Origin: SIG299 sp964541485
GTDB taxonomy: Bacteria; Bacillota; Clostridia; Lachnospirales; Lachnospiraceae
Direction: 5' to 3'
NCBI GenBank assembly: GCA_964541485.1
Contig: CAZIQL010000011.1
Location: 1-64,000 of the forward strand
DNA length: 64,000 nt
Shown here: positions 51,687-60,259 of the stretch, in pieces
Numbering within the stretch: the stretch's first letter is position 1
Layout of the letters: each line of letters begins with the position of its first letter
Notes under the pieces: generated by a model
What the model saw: the letters and a program-made list of their open reading frames with translations, nothing else
What the model was told of the DNA's origin: nothing
The model's database searches: none
Translations under genes and position numbers: made by a program

Positions 51687-53546
51687 ATGCAAAGATATTA
51701 TTTAAAAGTAAACGATAGCGAATTAAGGAATAGAGCCAATGTTATGAAAAAATTTTTCTCGGAAATACAAGAAATTGTCATTCAATATAAAGAGAATATA
51801 GAATTTGTTTGTAATACGGCGATTATGTCAGGAGAGCTTCACGATGCATTAGAATGTTATAAAAAATATATACAATTGCTCGAGGGCATGATAGTTGATA
51901 TGGGTGAGAAATATGTATACATAAGTGAAAGTTTCATAGAAAGAATTGATCATATTGATGATTATCTTTATGATATGAACATTTCAGAAAAGACGAGAGA
52001 TTTTTCAAATAGTCAATTTGAGGCGTTATCAAAGTGTTTAGATGACCCCTGGTGTGAAATAACTGATAATATGGGAGATTTAATTTTTTCAGCACAAAGT
52101 AAGTTGGCAGATTTTTTTGATTGGGATAGTCAGAAGAAAAAACTCAATGATTCCCATAAAGTATTGTTGGATTATAATGACGAATGTCTTGCAGGACTTA
52201 AAAGTAAGTTTGATTTGGTACATGACACAGATGATGATTATGGTAGTAATGAAAATGCAAATTATTTCGGATATTTTGGATTGTTAATGGATCGTATCTC
52301 GAAGTTTATTTTGCTTATGACAGAATTAATGGAAGGTTCTAAGAATACTTTGACTACCGATTATATAAATGAAACGCTAAGTGGACCATATAAAGAATTG
52401 AAAGAAATTTTTGATACAAATATTGCGATATGTAAGAACGAAAAAGAAATTACTATTTCGGAGATATCCTCTTTTGTAGAGTGGCCCTATGCAGGAGCAA
52501 TATTTGATGATTATATGATGGTAGCAAATAAGTATGTTGCAGAAATTGGGATCATAGATGCAACGGGAATGGTAGTGTTTAATGCTTTTAATATAGTGGA
52601 TGATGTTGTTATACAAACTATATCAAGCGGAGCTTGTAGAAGTTATCAGGATTATATAGTGAAGAAACAATTATTTGAAGCAATTGAAGATATGTCGGAG
52701 GAATATGTTTATAGTGGTAGTGAAGAGGAAGAGCTTGTTAATAATTGCAAGACATATATCGAATATATTCATAAATTTGGGGATGCATGGTACGATAAAC
52801 TTAACCACATGAGATATGATGATACCAATAAGCTTATACTTGATGGAAGAACAAAAGAGGCTAAAGAATTTAAAGGTTTCTTAGATGAATTGGGTGGAGT
52901 TGAGAAACTATTATCTTATGGTAGTGATGCAATCGAGTATATAGCAAGGTTGTTTGTTAGTTATAAGGAAGGAATAGATATTATCGATGCTCTTGAAAGA
53001 AACTTTGGTGATGATGAGACAATGCAAACGGCTATAAATGATATTAGGGCGTTGTTTAATAAAGAGTTTATGGCGTGGACAAAGGAAGCCCTTGAGGGAA
53101 TAACGAAAATAGTCTATGATGAAGCAAAGTCTGAATTAAAAAAGATGAAAATTCCTGTTCTAGTAGTTGTAAATAGTATAGAAAAAGGAATTGATATTGT
53201 AGGTGAGACTACTGGCATAGGTACAAAAATGTCTGCCAAGTATGAGGCTCTTCAATTATACAACTTGCAAAACTCAAGTTGGACAGCATATAAAAATGCT
53301 GTGCAAAAACTTAGAGTAGCAAAACAGGAAGATAGCGACTATGAGCAACTGGCAAATGATGTTAAGTATTGTTTTCGACTTCATAAAAAAAATTTGGAGA
53401 AGATGTTTGCGAAAATGGCAGAAAGCGAGTCGGGAGTAAAGAAATCTTATTATGAGTATTGTGAGCAACAGATTGCGAGGGCAACTATGTTAACGCTAAC
53501 GGAATCTGAGATTATGTCTTTTGAAGAATTTCAGGCATTGGTTTAA
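51687..53546 (+). CDS. Large LXG-like candidate T7SS substrate (619 residues)
   Basis: Helix-rich, with no signal peptide or long membrane helix; residues ~1-230 have the character of an LXG helical export domain (YYLKVNDSELRNRANVMKKFF at the start). A strictly matching LXG motif is not seen. Residues ~260-619 are of unknown fold: SGGGACRSY-like (SSGACRSYQDYIVKK), YVYSGSEEEELVNNC, AIEYIARLFVSY and a charged C-terminus ending FEEFQALV. No nuclease, ADP-ribosyl or lipase motif is recognised. If it is a toxin, its activity is new to me. It follows two small helical partner genes. Confidence 0.55.
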   Translation: MQRYYLKVNDSELRNRANVMKKFFSEIQEIVIQYKENIEFVCNTAIMSGELHDALECYKKYIQLLEGMIVDMGEKYVYISESFIERIDHIDDYLYDMNISEKTRDFSNSQFEALSKCLDDPWCEITDNMGDLIFSAQSKLADFFDWDSQKKKLNDSHKVLLDYNDECLAGLKSKFDLVHDTDDDYGSNENANYFGYFGLLMDRISKFILLMTELMEGSKNTLTTDYINETLSGPYKELKEIFDTNIAICKNEKEITISEISSFVEWPYAGAIFDDYMMVANKYVAEIGIIDATGMVVFNAFNIVDDVVIQTISSGACRSYQDYIVKKQLFEAIEDMSEEYVYSGSEEEELVNNCKTYIEYIHKFGDAWYDKLNHMRYDDTNKLILDGRTKEAKEFKGFLDELGGVEKLLSYGSDAIEYIARLFVSYKEGIDIIDALERNFGDDETMQTAINDIRALFNKEFMAWTKEALEGITKIVYDEAKSELKKMKIPVLVVVNSIEKGIDIVGETTGIGTKMSAKYEALQLYNLQNSSWTAYKNAVQKLRVAKQEDSDYEQLANDVKYCFRLHKKNLEKMFAKMAESESGVKKSYYEYCEQQIARATMLTLTESEIMSFEEFQALV

Positions 53547-53571
53547 GCATTGAAAACATTATATAGAATGT

Positions 53572-53595
53572 ATATATCCAGCATACTGGATATAT
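53572..53595 (+). terminator. 10-bp hairpin between the LXG-like gene and esxA
   Basis: ATATATCCAG (53572-53581) and CTGGATATAT (53586-53595) over a CATA loop. No T run directly after, so it may be a stability or attenuation stem rather than a classic terminator. Confidence 0.5.
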
Positions 53596-53621
53596 GTACA
53601 TATTAAAAAGTAGGGAAAGCA

Positions 53622-53687
53622 ATGGAAAATCAAATTAGAATTCACGTTGCTTAGATGAGAGAAAGAGTGAATACCTTTAGCGGATAA
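53622..53687 (+). pseudogene. Decayed 5' end of a second WXG100 gene
   Basis: ATG GAA AAT CAA ATT AGA ATT ... at 53622 matches the intact esxA start at 53746 (MANQIRIS). The frame has TAG at 53652-53654, then continues MRERVNT, exactly where intact esxA has MRERANQ. So this is a broken copy (about 20 codons) of the neighbouring WXG100 gene. Its remainder is missing. It shows that WXG100 copies have duplicated and been lost here. Confidence 0.75.
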
Positions 53688-53745
53688 TTGAAGTATATTT
53701 CCGGTTTTCCGGTTATATAGAGATTAAAAAAAGGAGGAATTTTAT

Positions 53746-54039
53746 ATGGCAAATCAGATTAGAATTAGCCCAGACCAGATGAGGGAGAGAGCAAATCAGT
53801 ATCGTGCAGAAGCTGACACTGTAAATGGTGTTATTGGCAAGATGGACAATCTGCTTCAACAGCTTCAGAGCGAATGGGAAGGCTCTGCGAGTGAATCCTA
53901 TGCGGCTCGTTATCAGGAACTGAAGCCTGGCTTTATGAAGGCAGAAGAATTGATTCGTGAGATTGCAGCAGCACTTGATTCTACAGCTAAGATTGTTGAA
54001 GAAACAGATACTAACATTGCTAATCAGTTTAGGGGTTAA
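53746..54039 (+). CDS. esxA: WXG100 family T7SS protein (EsxA-like)
   Basis: 97 residues behind AAAGGAGGAA. Two helices joined by W-E-G (SEWEGSAS near residue 45), the WXG turn that defines the family. The C-terminal stretch ETDTNIANQF differs from the YxxxD/E signal of actinobacterial ESX proteins. EsxA is the small exported helical-hairpin protein of T7SS. Followed at once by a strong terminator (54051-54082), so its transcript can be more abundant than genes after it. Confidence 0.93.
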   Translation: MANQIRISPDQMRERANQYRAEADTVNGVIGKMDNLLQQLQSEWEGSASESYAARYQELKPGFMKAEELIREIAAALDSTAKIVEETDTNIANQFRG

Positions 54040-54050
54040 TTAACTTGTGC

Positions 54051-54082
54051 AAACGGCCTCTTTGATAAGAAAGGGGCCGTTT
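54051..54082 (+). terminator. Strong hairpin after esxA
   Basis: AAACGGCCTCTTT pairs with AAAGGGGCCGTTT (one G-T pair) across a 6-base loop. The following bases are GTAATAAGG, so termination may be partial, letting some transcription reach the next genes. Confidence 0.7.
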
Positions 54083-54109
54083 GTAATAAGGTAAATAAGG
54101 AGAAAAATT

Positions 54110-55219
54110 ATGGAAATCAAAAAAATGCAAATTGAATTTAATAATCGCCCCTACAACAAGGATATTCTCTACGTTGCAGTCAGCCTCAGGGGGGGGAATG
54201 CAACAAGAGACTATATTATAGATGGTAATACTCATTTCGTTTCGAATTATGCTTTTTATAATATTTTGTTTAATTACTACAGGAATATGAATGAAGTGAC
54301 GGGTCTTCATTTTGACGTACAAAGAGCTGTTTCTACGATATCCTTTAATAGAAATAAAGCTGAACTAATTCCTGTATTACGGGAAGTATTATGTTCCCTT
54401 TTTAATCATGAATATAGTGAAGATATTTTTCAAGAAGCCAAACAACAAGCAAAAGATGCGTTTATTCTTAGATATAAGGACGGCGCTTTTCGTTCGCGGT
54501 ATAAGGCTTTTGAATTTTCCGAATTAAATAAGTGTTTTACGCTCAAAACACTAATAGATGATATTGAAAATATAGATTTTGAAAAATTTTGTGCTTGCGC
54601 AAATGCGCTTCTCGTGTCCGAAAATATAAGTGTATATCTTTTGGGAGATACGAATGATCTAGATTTCGAGGGCATGAAGTTTGATGATTGCTTGGAAACT
54701 TTTTTACACGACGTAAGAATTGCTAGTCGTGGGTACAACCCTTATTTACGTCAGGAAGCTTATGTGATAAATGTAGCGCGTGAAGATTGTAATCTTATAG
54801 TGGAAGCGATTGATTTTTTCAATGAAGATGTTACAAATTTTACAAAGTTTCTGATTGCAGAATTATTGGCAGAACTTATTCCGATATGTGATAAGGATGT
54901 TTGGGTAGATTCATTGGATTCGAGTATTATGTTTTTTTGCGAGGAGCTTTGTAGTTACAAGGATGCAGTGTTATCGTATGATATAAATAAGTATATGATT
55001 GCGCATGAAAGTTTACTTAATAAGTATGCAGCGTTATTGGAGAACAATCCGGAACATTTCGCAATTAAAGCTGCTTCATTGATGTCTATTGGCATATATG
55101 TGGATCAGTATATTGATTTTCTTGATAAATGTACATATGAAATGTTTATAGAGATTTGCGAAAAGGCAGATTATAAAATAACGGAAGCTCAAATTGTATT
55201 AAGAAAGGAACCAAGATAA
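54110..55219 (+). CDS. M16 (insulinase-like) fold protein lacking the metal motif
   Basis: 369 residues. The N-terminal half reads like an M16 peptidase domain: YVAVSLRGGNATRD (strand and turn before the zinc helix), then HFVSNYAFYNILF where an active M16 has HxxEH, followed by QRAVSTISFNRN and FQEAKQQAKDAFILRYKDGAF, the helix-strand order of the fold. The HxxEH zinc site is replaced (H-F-V-S-N), so it should be inactive. M16 proteins often work as pairs with one inactive partner; no active partner is in the window. Immediately after esxA, before small helical gene 55220. The family call is a pattern judgement and is uncertain. Confidence 0.5.
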   Translation: MEIKKMQIEFNNRPYNKDILYVAVSLRGGNATRDYIIDGNTHFVSNYAFYNILFNYYRNMNEVTGLHFDVQRAVSTISFNRNKAELIPVLREVLCSLFNHEYSEDIFQEAKQQAKDAFILRYKDGAFRSRYKAFEFSELNKCFTLKTLIDDIENIDFEKFCACANALLVSENISVYLLGDTNDLDFEGMKFDDCLETFLHDVRIASRGYNPYLRQEAYVINVAREDCNLIVEAIDFFNEDVTNFTKFLIAELLAELIPICDKDVWVDSLDSSIMFFCEELCSYKDAVLSYDINKYMIAHESLLNKYAALLENNPEHFAIKAASLMSIGIYVDQYIDFLDKCTYEMFIEICEKADYKITEAQIVLRKEPR

Positions 55220-55510
55220 ATGTCTAAAATATATTTAGATCCTAAAGGTTTTCAAGCACAGATAGATTCTTTTAAGTCAGGAACAGATAGCATAAAAATG
55301 TTAAAATATTCTCTTGATAAACAAGGAGTTCGATTACAAGGTGTTGATAAATACATGGAATGTGTTGAAGAATTTAATAAAGTTATTGAATTGTTTGGGA
55401 AATTATTGGATCAGGATACTGAAAGTATGAAACTGATTAAAGCTAAGTGGATGAATCTTGATAGTGAAGTAGGGACAAAAACGCTAGGTGAGATTCTTTC
55501 AGGGAAATGA
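55220..55510 (+). CDS. Small helical WXG100-like protein (T7SS partner)
   Basis: 96 residues. Its ATG abuts the previous stop (TAA-ATG). It is a helical hairpin without WXG, with a hydrophobic FGKLLDQDTES loop and a C-terminal basic GEILSGK. It is the same kind of small partner as the 51371 gene, here placed before the 474-residue LXG-like gene 10 bases downstream. Target is inferred. Confidence 0.55.
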   Translation: MSKIYLDPKGFQAQIDSFKSGTDSIKMLKYSLDKQGVRLQGVDKYMECVEEFNKVIELFGKLLDQDTESMKLIKAKWMNLDSEVGTKTLGEILSGK

Positions 55511-55520
55511 GGTGTAGAGA

Positions 55521-56945
55521 ATGGCAGAAAAAGGGAATTTGTATTTGTGTAATAGTGCTGTCATAGGCCTCTATGACGGTGCAAAAGCCTATGAGACTAC
55601 AGTGCAGGATGCGCTCTATACACAATATAAAACAGCATTTAAAATTTCAGTTTCTAATTATTTTCGTGGAGATGCCGCAGATTCATTCAAGAATTACATA
55701 ACTAATGGGACAATAAATATTATATCCGGTCTTTTGGATGTTTCTTCGGACATGTCTATGGTGATTCAATTACTGGCTGAGGCATTTTACCAATATGAAC
55801 ATAGTCATGATGGAAAAGTAGAAGAGTCGGCATTAGATTACATTCATCAGACATTAGTATCAAAGGAGAAAGTGTTTGATGATGCAAAAAGTGAATTAGA
55901 TGCGGTATTGCGATTAGCATCTTATTATATATCAGTAAAGGATCTTGCGCTTGTAACGGTAAATTCTGGGTATACTGAAGTGCGCAATACAATTAAGAAG
56001 ATTCGAGAAGATCTTTATGTTGTAGATGATGAGGCAAAAAAAGCAGCGGAAGAGTTATTAGGGCGTATAAAAGATCTTCGTACATTGATTGAAAGAGTAA
56101 TGTCATTTTGTTATAACGATGATGGAAAGATTAATGCAAATAATCTAAATCATATACAAAGCCAAGATTGGTTTCAGACGGCAGGTAATGTTACACTTTA
56201 TTTGATGCTTGAAGAGGATCCGTTTGCATATAGTGCAGGAGAAGTGACGCTGTCAGAGGATCAGTGGGCCGCGGGCTTGTGTTCGGATGTTTATGCATAT
56301 GCAGGATATTCTTTTCTAAACGCATCTGGTGAAGCTGGAATAGAAGATGGGACAGCATTTGCAAAGGGGAAAGCGGCTGTTTTAAGTGCAAATGGTTATG
56401 CGCAGTTTACTGATTATCTGAGTGCACAAGCAAATGTCAATGTGTTATATGCAAAGGGCGAAGCGAAAGTTGGATTGTCCGATGAATATGTGGGATTTAA
56501 AGTTGACGCCGAGGTTGGTGTTATAAAGGCAGATGGCTCTGTTGTGATTGGTTCTGATGACTTAAATGCTTTCATAAAAGGTGATGTGAAGGTATTATGT
56601 GCTGACGGCAAAGTTGCATTTGAGTTTGAGGATGACGGAGAATTTGCAATTGGAGTCGACGCATCGGCCACACTTGCATCTGCAAGTGTTAAGGGAGGGA
56701 CAACTATCCTTGGATATAAGAATAAGGATTCGGCTACAGGAGAGACAGAGACGTTGTTAGGTTTTAAAGTTGGAGCAAAAGCAAGTGCCGGTGGAAGTTT
56801 TGCTGTTTGGGCAGAGAGTGAAACGGCTATTGAAATGGAATATATGAATATTAATGCGACCACTGTTAAGGTTGATGCAGCTGCCCTCTTAGGATTGGAT
56901 TTGTCTATTACGGTTCCAACTCCATATTTTAAGTGGCCTTGGTAA
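55521..56945 (+). CDS. LXG-like protein with glycine/alanine beta-repeat C-terminus (474 residues)
   Basis: Residues ~1-220 are helical, beginning KGNLYLCNSAVIGLYDGAKAYETTVQDALYTQYKTAF, as an LXG export domain. From ~225 the chain changes to beta-rich, Ala/Gly/Val repeats of about 10-12 residues (GEAGIEDGT, AKGKAAVLSA, KGEAKVGLSD, VDAEVGVIKADGSV, IKGDVKVLCADGKV), ending in SITVPTPYFKWPW. No Cys-based or nuclease motif is seen. The repeats resemble a beta-solenoid or barrel that could line a membrane. Function unknown. Small partner genes flank it on both sides. Confidence 0.6.
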   Translation: MAEKGNLYLCNSAVIGLYDGAKAYETTVQDALYTQYKTAFKISVSNYFRGDAADSFKNYITNGTINIISGLLDVSSDMSMVIQLLAEAFYQYEHSHDGKVEESALDYIHQTLVSKEKVFDDAKSELDAVLRLASYYISVKDLALVTVNSGYTEVRNTIKKIREDLYVVDDEAKKAAEELLGRIKDLRTLIERVMSFCYNDDGKINANNLNHIQSQDWFQTAGNVTLYLMLEEDPFAYSAGEVTLSEDQWAAGLCSDVYAYAGYSFLNASGEAGIEDGTAFAKGKAAVLSANGYAQFTDYLSAQANVNVLYAKGEAKVGLSDEYVGFKVDAEVGVIKADGSVVIGSDDLNAFIKGDVKVLCADGKVAFEFEDDGEFAIGVDASATLASASVKGGTTILGYKNKDSATGETETLLGFKVGAKASAGGSFAVWAESETAIEMEYMNINATTVKVDAAALLGLDLSITVPTPYFKWPW

Positions 56946-56979
56946 TAGTTATGTTCAGTAGGAAAGGATGGGAGATTGA

Positions 56980-57396
56980 ATGGAAACTTTAGAATCTTTG
57001 AAAGAGGCATTTGATAGTTATAAAACTCGCCTAGAAGCAAAGAAGAAAGAAAAACAAAGTTATTTCAATACAGCCAAGGCAATAGGTGATGTTTATGATA
57101 GATTATCAGACGATAAGGAAGTTATTAAAAGTTATCGTAACAGTGTCAAAAATTTACGAAAAGAAAAGTATGACACTTTTAAAGGGAATCTATATTCGTC
57201 AACATATAAAGATAAGCTAGAAGAACTTATTGACGATTATGATGTTGTGATTGATAACATAGATACCAATATGGATAGATTGAACACACAAAAAACATAT
57301 TATGAGAATTTGGGTTATAAGTGTAATGGGCCGATTGGAACTTTGCAGTCTACAGTGAATTCCATATGGACTAAAATTGAAAACTGGGTAAATTGA
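56980..57396 (+). CDS. Coiled-coil T7SS accessory protein (DUF5082-like)
   Basis: 138 residues, helical over its length (heptads ~5-70 and ~85-115), ending with a small hydrophobic patch (GPIGTLQSTVNSIWTKIENW). Similar in size and shape to the gene at 50947. Placed after the LXG-like gene, behind AGGAAAGGATGGGAG. Likely a partner of that protein. Confidence 0.55.
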   Translation: METLESLKEAFDSYKTRLEAKKKEKQSYFNTAKAIGDVYDRLSDDKEVIKSYRNSVKNLRKEKYDTFKGNLYSSTYKDKLEELIDDYDVVIDNIDTNMDRLNTQKTYYENLGYKCNGPIGTLQSTVNSIWTKIENWVN

Positions 57397-57409
57397 GAGG
57401 AGCAGATGT

Positions 57410-57850
57410 ATGCCAATAAAAGTAATATTAGCAAAGGCACACCAAACACAAATAGAAAATGTGGAAGTTCAGACTGTACTTAACGAGATTGAAGAGGGAC
57501 TTAATAAGGTGAACCTTCCTTATCAGGATAATACGATTAATTATATATTTGTTGAAGGCAGATATATTCATAATGAGAGAAAAATGATAATAACATGTCT
57601 TTTTGTGAACAAAATGGAAAAACCAATTACAGAGATTCATGGAGTATTACGATTGAAATTTAATAGTAAAGACGCTTTGATAGCGAAGACGACCATTGAT
57701 TTTGACAAGGCATTTATAGGTTCATTAGATTTTGATGAAGCAATACTTGTCAATATTGGGGTCCCTGTAAAAGGACTTTCAAAAGATGAAAACTTCATTA
57801 TATCAGATGTTTCTGGTAGATTTGATGATGTAAGGGTCACAATGGATTAA
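57410..57850 (+). CDS. Unknown beta-rich cytosolic protein
   Basis: 146 residues with no signal peptide, no membrane helix and no motif I recognise. It alternates short strands with charged loops (IHNERKMIITCLFVNKMEKPITEIHGVLRLKF), typical of a single beta-sandwich. It follows the LXG-like set, and a small gene after such a substrate is a candidate immunity protein. The following terminator isolates this group from the next. Confidence 0.4.
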   Translation: MPIKVILAKAHQTQIENVEVQTVLNEIEEGLNKVNLPYQDNTINYIFVEGRYIHNERKMIITCLFVNKMEKPITEIHGVLRLKFNSKDALIAKTTIDFDKAFIGSLDFDEAILVNIGVPVKGLSKDENFIISDVSGRFDDVRVTMD

Positions 57851-57859
57851 TATGCGGAG

Positions 57860-57901
57860 CAAGCCACCCTTTTCATTTGAGGAGAGTGGCTTGTTTGTTT
57901 T
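57860..57901 (+). terminator. Terminator after the LXG-like cassette
   Basis: CAAGCCAC (57860-57867) pairs with GTGGCTTG (57886-57893), followed by TTTGTTTT. The stem sits between the 57410 and 57914 genes. Confidence 0.75.
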
Positions 57902-57913
57902 GAGGGAGGTTGT

Positions 57914-58219
57914 ATGAGAATAAAAAAAGATAATTGTACAGCGAAAATAAATGGGACTATTACAAAAAAAGTAAGGAAGGGATTGGAATATCCTACAATG
58001 ATTACTGTAGAGTACCAGGTTGATGGATATAATTTCGAGATTACTGAGAGCATTAAATTAAGAAGTGAAATCATTAAATTAGGGTTTATTCCTATCGGAC
58101 AAAAGAATTATCCCGTAATGGGGGATACGACAGTTGGTAACGTTACGCAAGTTAGTTATAATCCCAATAATCCTAGAGAAGCCTATATTACTTATAATAT
58201 AGGAATTCGTAATGTATAG
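57914..58219 (+). CDS. Small unknown protein (DUF3592-like)
   Basis: 101 residues behind GGGAGGTTGT. A beta-rich soluble segment (KINGTITKKVRKGLEYPTMITVEYQVDGYNF...) with the V-x-Y-N-P-N-N-P-R-E-A-Y pattern (residues ~79-90) seen in the soluble part of DUF3592 proteins, but without their membrane helices. Function unknown. Confidence 0.5.
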   Translation: MRIKKDNCTAKINGTITKKVRKGLEYPTMITVEYQVDGYNFEITESIKLRSEIIKLGFIPIGQKNYPVMGDTTVGNVTQVSYNPNNPREAYITYNIGIRNV

Positions 58220-58249
58220 TTTATTCGGCTTATTTAAAGGAGAAAGGAC

Positions 58250-58603
58250 ATGCAAAAAATTTATGATAGAATTCGTGGTTTGCAGATAGAGTATGGATAC
58301 TTGAAAGAACGAATAGCATATGAACAAAAAGAAAATGATGAACTTTTCATACAAGGAGAAATGTTGAAAACAGAGTATCCAGAATATGCATTAAATTTTG
58401 GTGTGGTTTGGGAGTATCCACAAGAGCGATTATTTGATGAAGTAACGATAAATGAGGCAATTATTTGCAACAGAATAGATGAATTATTTTTAAAGATAGA
58501 AGAATGCAATGAATCATTGCGTGACGAAATAGAAAATTGTCGAGAAAAAAATCGCAAGTTATTAGATGTTTTACTTCATAGAGGAAAGATTGAATTTTAC
58601 TAA
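58250..58603 (+). CDS. Small coiled-coil protein, function unknown
   Basis: 117 residues, acidic, mostly two helical segments (residues ~1-35 and ~75-117) separated by a Tyr/Glu/Pro-rich loop. Behind AAAGGAGAAAGG, 30 bases after the previous gene. Same size range and charge as the other helical partners of the cluster; the role is not known. Confidence 0.5.
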   Translation: MQKIYDRIRGLQIEYGYLKERIAYEQKENDELFIQGEMLKTEYPEYALNFGVVWEYPQERLFDEVTINEAIICNRIDELFLKIEECNESLRDEIENCREKNRKLLDVLLHRGKIEFY

Positions 58604-58644
58604 GATTTGATGAGTGTAGAATACAAGAGGACGAGGGGAATGTA

Positions 58645-60213
58645 ATGAATAAGAAATTATCTAAAAAAATGGTTATAACAATTGCAGCAGTGTTTGCAGT
58701 AATTGTTGTAGTGGGGGCGTCAATAATTTTACCTAAATTAGCTAAAGCACAGAAAGTTAATAAACAATTGGATTTAGGTGAAAAGTATATAGATGAATTA
58801 AATTATGAGCAGGCAATTGTCAGTTATCTTGAGGTGATTGAAATTGATCCGAAGAATAAAGATGCATATGGTGCATTAGTAGATATTTATGTTGAAATAG
58901 GAGAGTATGACAAAGCAGAAGAGATTTTAAATAAAGCAGAGGAAGAACTTGGTAATGAGTTTGAAGATGAGAGCTTGGTAATGCGAGATGAGATTGAGAA
59001 GGCGAGAAAGAATGCAGAAACCGTGGCAACACCAACGCTGACACATACGCCGACACCAACACCAAGTAATACTCCGTCACCGACAGTGACGCCAATGCCG
59101 ACACCAACACCGACAAACACTCCATCGCCAACACCGGAGTATACGTTTGCTGAGTTGAATAAGACGATGTATGTAAAATCCGGTGTAAATGTACGTGATT
59201 TACCTTCGACAAAAGGAAATAAGATTGGTTCTTTAAAAAAGAATGAGGAGATAGAGGTAACGGGAAGATGTAATGAAACAGGGTGGTATCGTTTTGTTTT
59301 TAAGGGTCAGACAGCATATGTAAGCGGAAATTATGTATTGGCTGAGGCTACGCCAACACCAACACCGACAAATACGCCAACCCCAACGCCAACTCCTACA
59401 GTAATACCATTTCCAGATAGTACTCCAGTTCCGACATCAGTGCCGGTAGCATTTACATTGCCAGAAAATGATTCACAGAAAGTGATTTTAGTACAGGTTC
59501 CAAAGGATTCTTCGGCAATTGAAGTAAGCTTATTCAGTGAATCGGGTAGTTTTGATTCGTGTGTATCCTATTATGTCGGATATTATCAGGAGAATGGAGA
59601 GGTTGTGAGCATAGGGAATGTAGGTGTTTCCTTATATGCTTCGGATGCTTTTAATAAGAATAACACGACATCATTTTTTGCTGAAAAGGCAGGGCAATAT
59701 GGAATCTTTATTAATAATGCAGTTTATTATAACTCGTATTACTATTCGGGAACCAATATAAATGAGATTAAAGCAAGTTATAGAGTTATTTTGCCGGATG
59801 AAAACGAGCCGAATGCATCTGTTGAAACAGCAACAGAAATTAAAGAGGATTCTTTTGCATTTTTTAATCTTCTAGGAAATGCTGATACGGACTATTTTGT
59901 AATCAATTTAACAGAGGATTATGAGAAGTTGGAGATTGCGATAGGTAGTAAGACAGGAAGTTTTGATGCAGCATTGGTGTACAATGTGTCAAAGTATAAC
60001 GAGGAAACGGGGAATTTGGATTCGGTCGGTGCTGTATGGGGAATGTATGCGATGAACGCAATACGTAGGGATACGACAAAGCAATTTACTATTGCCGGAG
60101 CAGGAACTTATTACATAAAGGTAACAAATGCGTCAAATGCAAATTCATTATATTATAGCGGAGATAATGAATCATTCCTCTATATTAAGTGTAAGGGAAT
60201 CAATGAACAATAA
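58645..60213 (+). CDS. Transmembrane TPR-SH3 protein with duplicated outside beta domains
   Basis: 522 residues. One transmembrane helix (~9-29) anchors two TPR units (~40-115). A Pro/Thr linker (TPTPTPSNTPSPT, ~130-165) leads to an SH3b domain (VKSGVNVRDLPSTKGNKIGSL, ~172-233), then a second Pro/Thr linker and two copies of a ~125-residue beta domain (~265-385 and ~390-522). Each has S-G-S-F-D and a Y-x-V-x-Y pattern, as in pre-peptidase C-terminal (PPC) type domains. This suggests a cell-wall-facing sensor or scaffold. In the operon next to two PP2C genes. Confidence 0.75.
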   Translation: MNKKLSKKMVITIAAVFAVIVVVGASIILPKLAKAQKVNKQLDLGEKYIDELNYEQAIVSYLEVIEIDPKNKDAYGALVDIYVEIGEYDKAEEILNKAEEELGNEFEDESLVMRDEIEKARKNAETVATPTLTHTPTPTPSNTPSPTVTPMPTPTPTNTPSPTPEYTFAELNKTMYVKSGVNVRDLPSTKGNKIGSLKKNEEIEVTGRCNETGWYRFVFKGQTAYVSGNYVLAEATPTPTPTNTPTPTPTPTVIPFPDSTPVPTSVPVAFTLPENDSQKVILVQVPKDSSAIEVSLFSESGSFDSCVSYYVGYYQENGEVVSIGNVGVSLYASDAFNKNNTTSFFAEKAGQYGIFINNAVYYNSYYYSGTNINEIKASYRVILPDENEPNASVETATEIKEDSFAFFNLLGNADTDYFVINLTEDYEKLEIAIGSKTGSFDAALVYNVSKYNEETGNLDSVGAVWGMYAMNAIRRDTTKQFTIAGAGTYYIKVTNASNANSLYYSGDNESFLYIKCKGINEQ

Positions 60214-60259
60214 CTATTTTGTTTTATAGAGGTAAGGCTAAAAGGAGGATATCCGGAAG

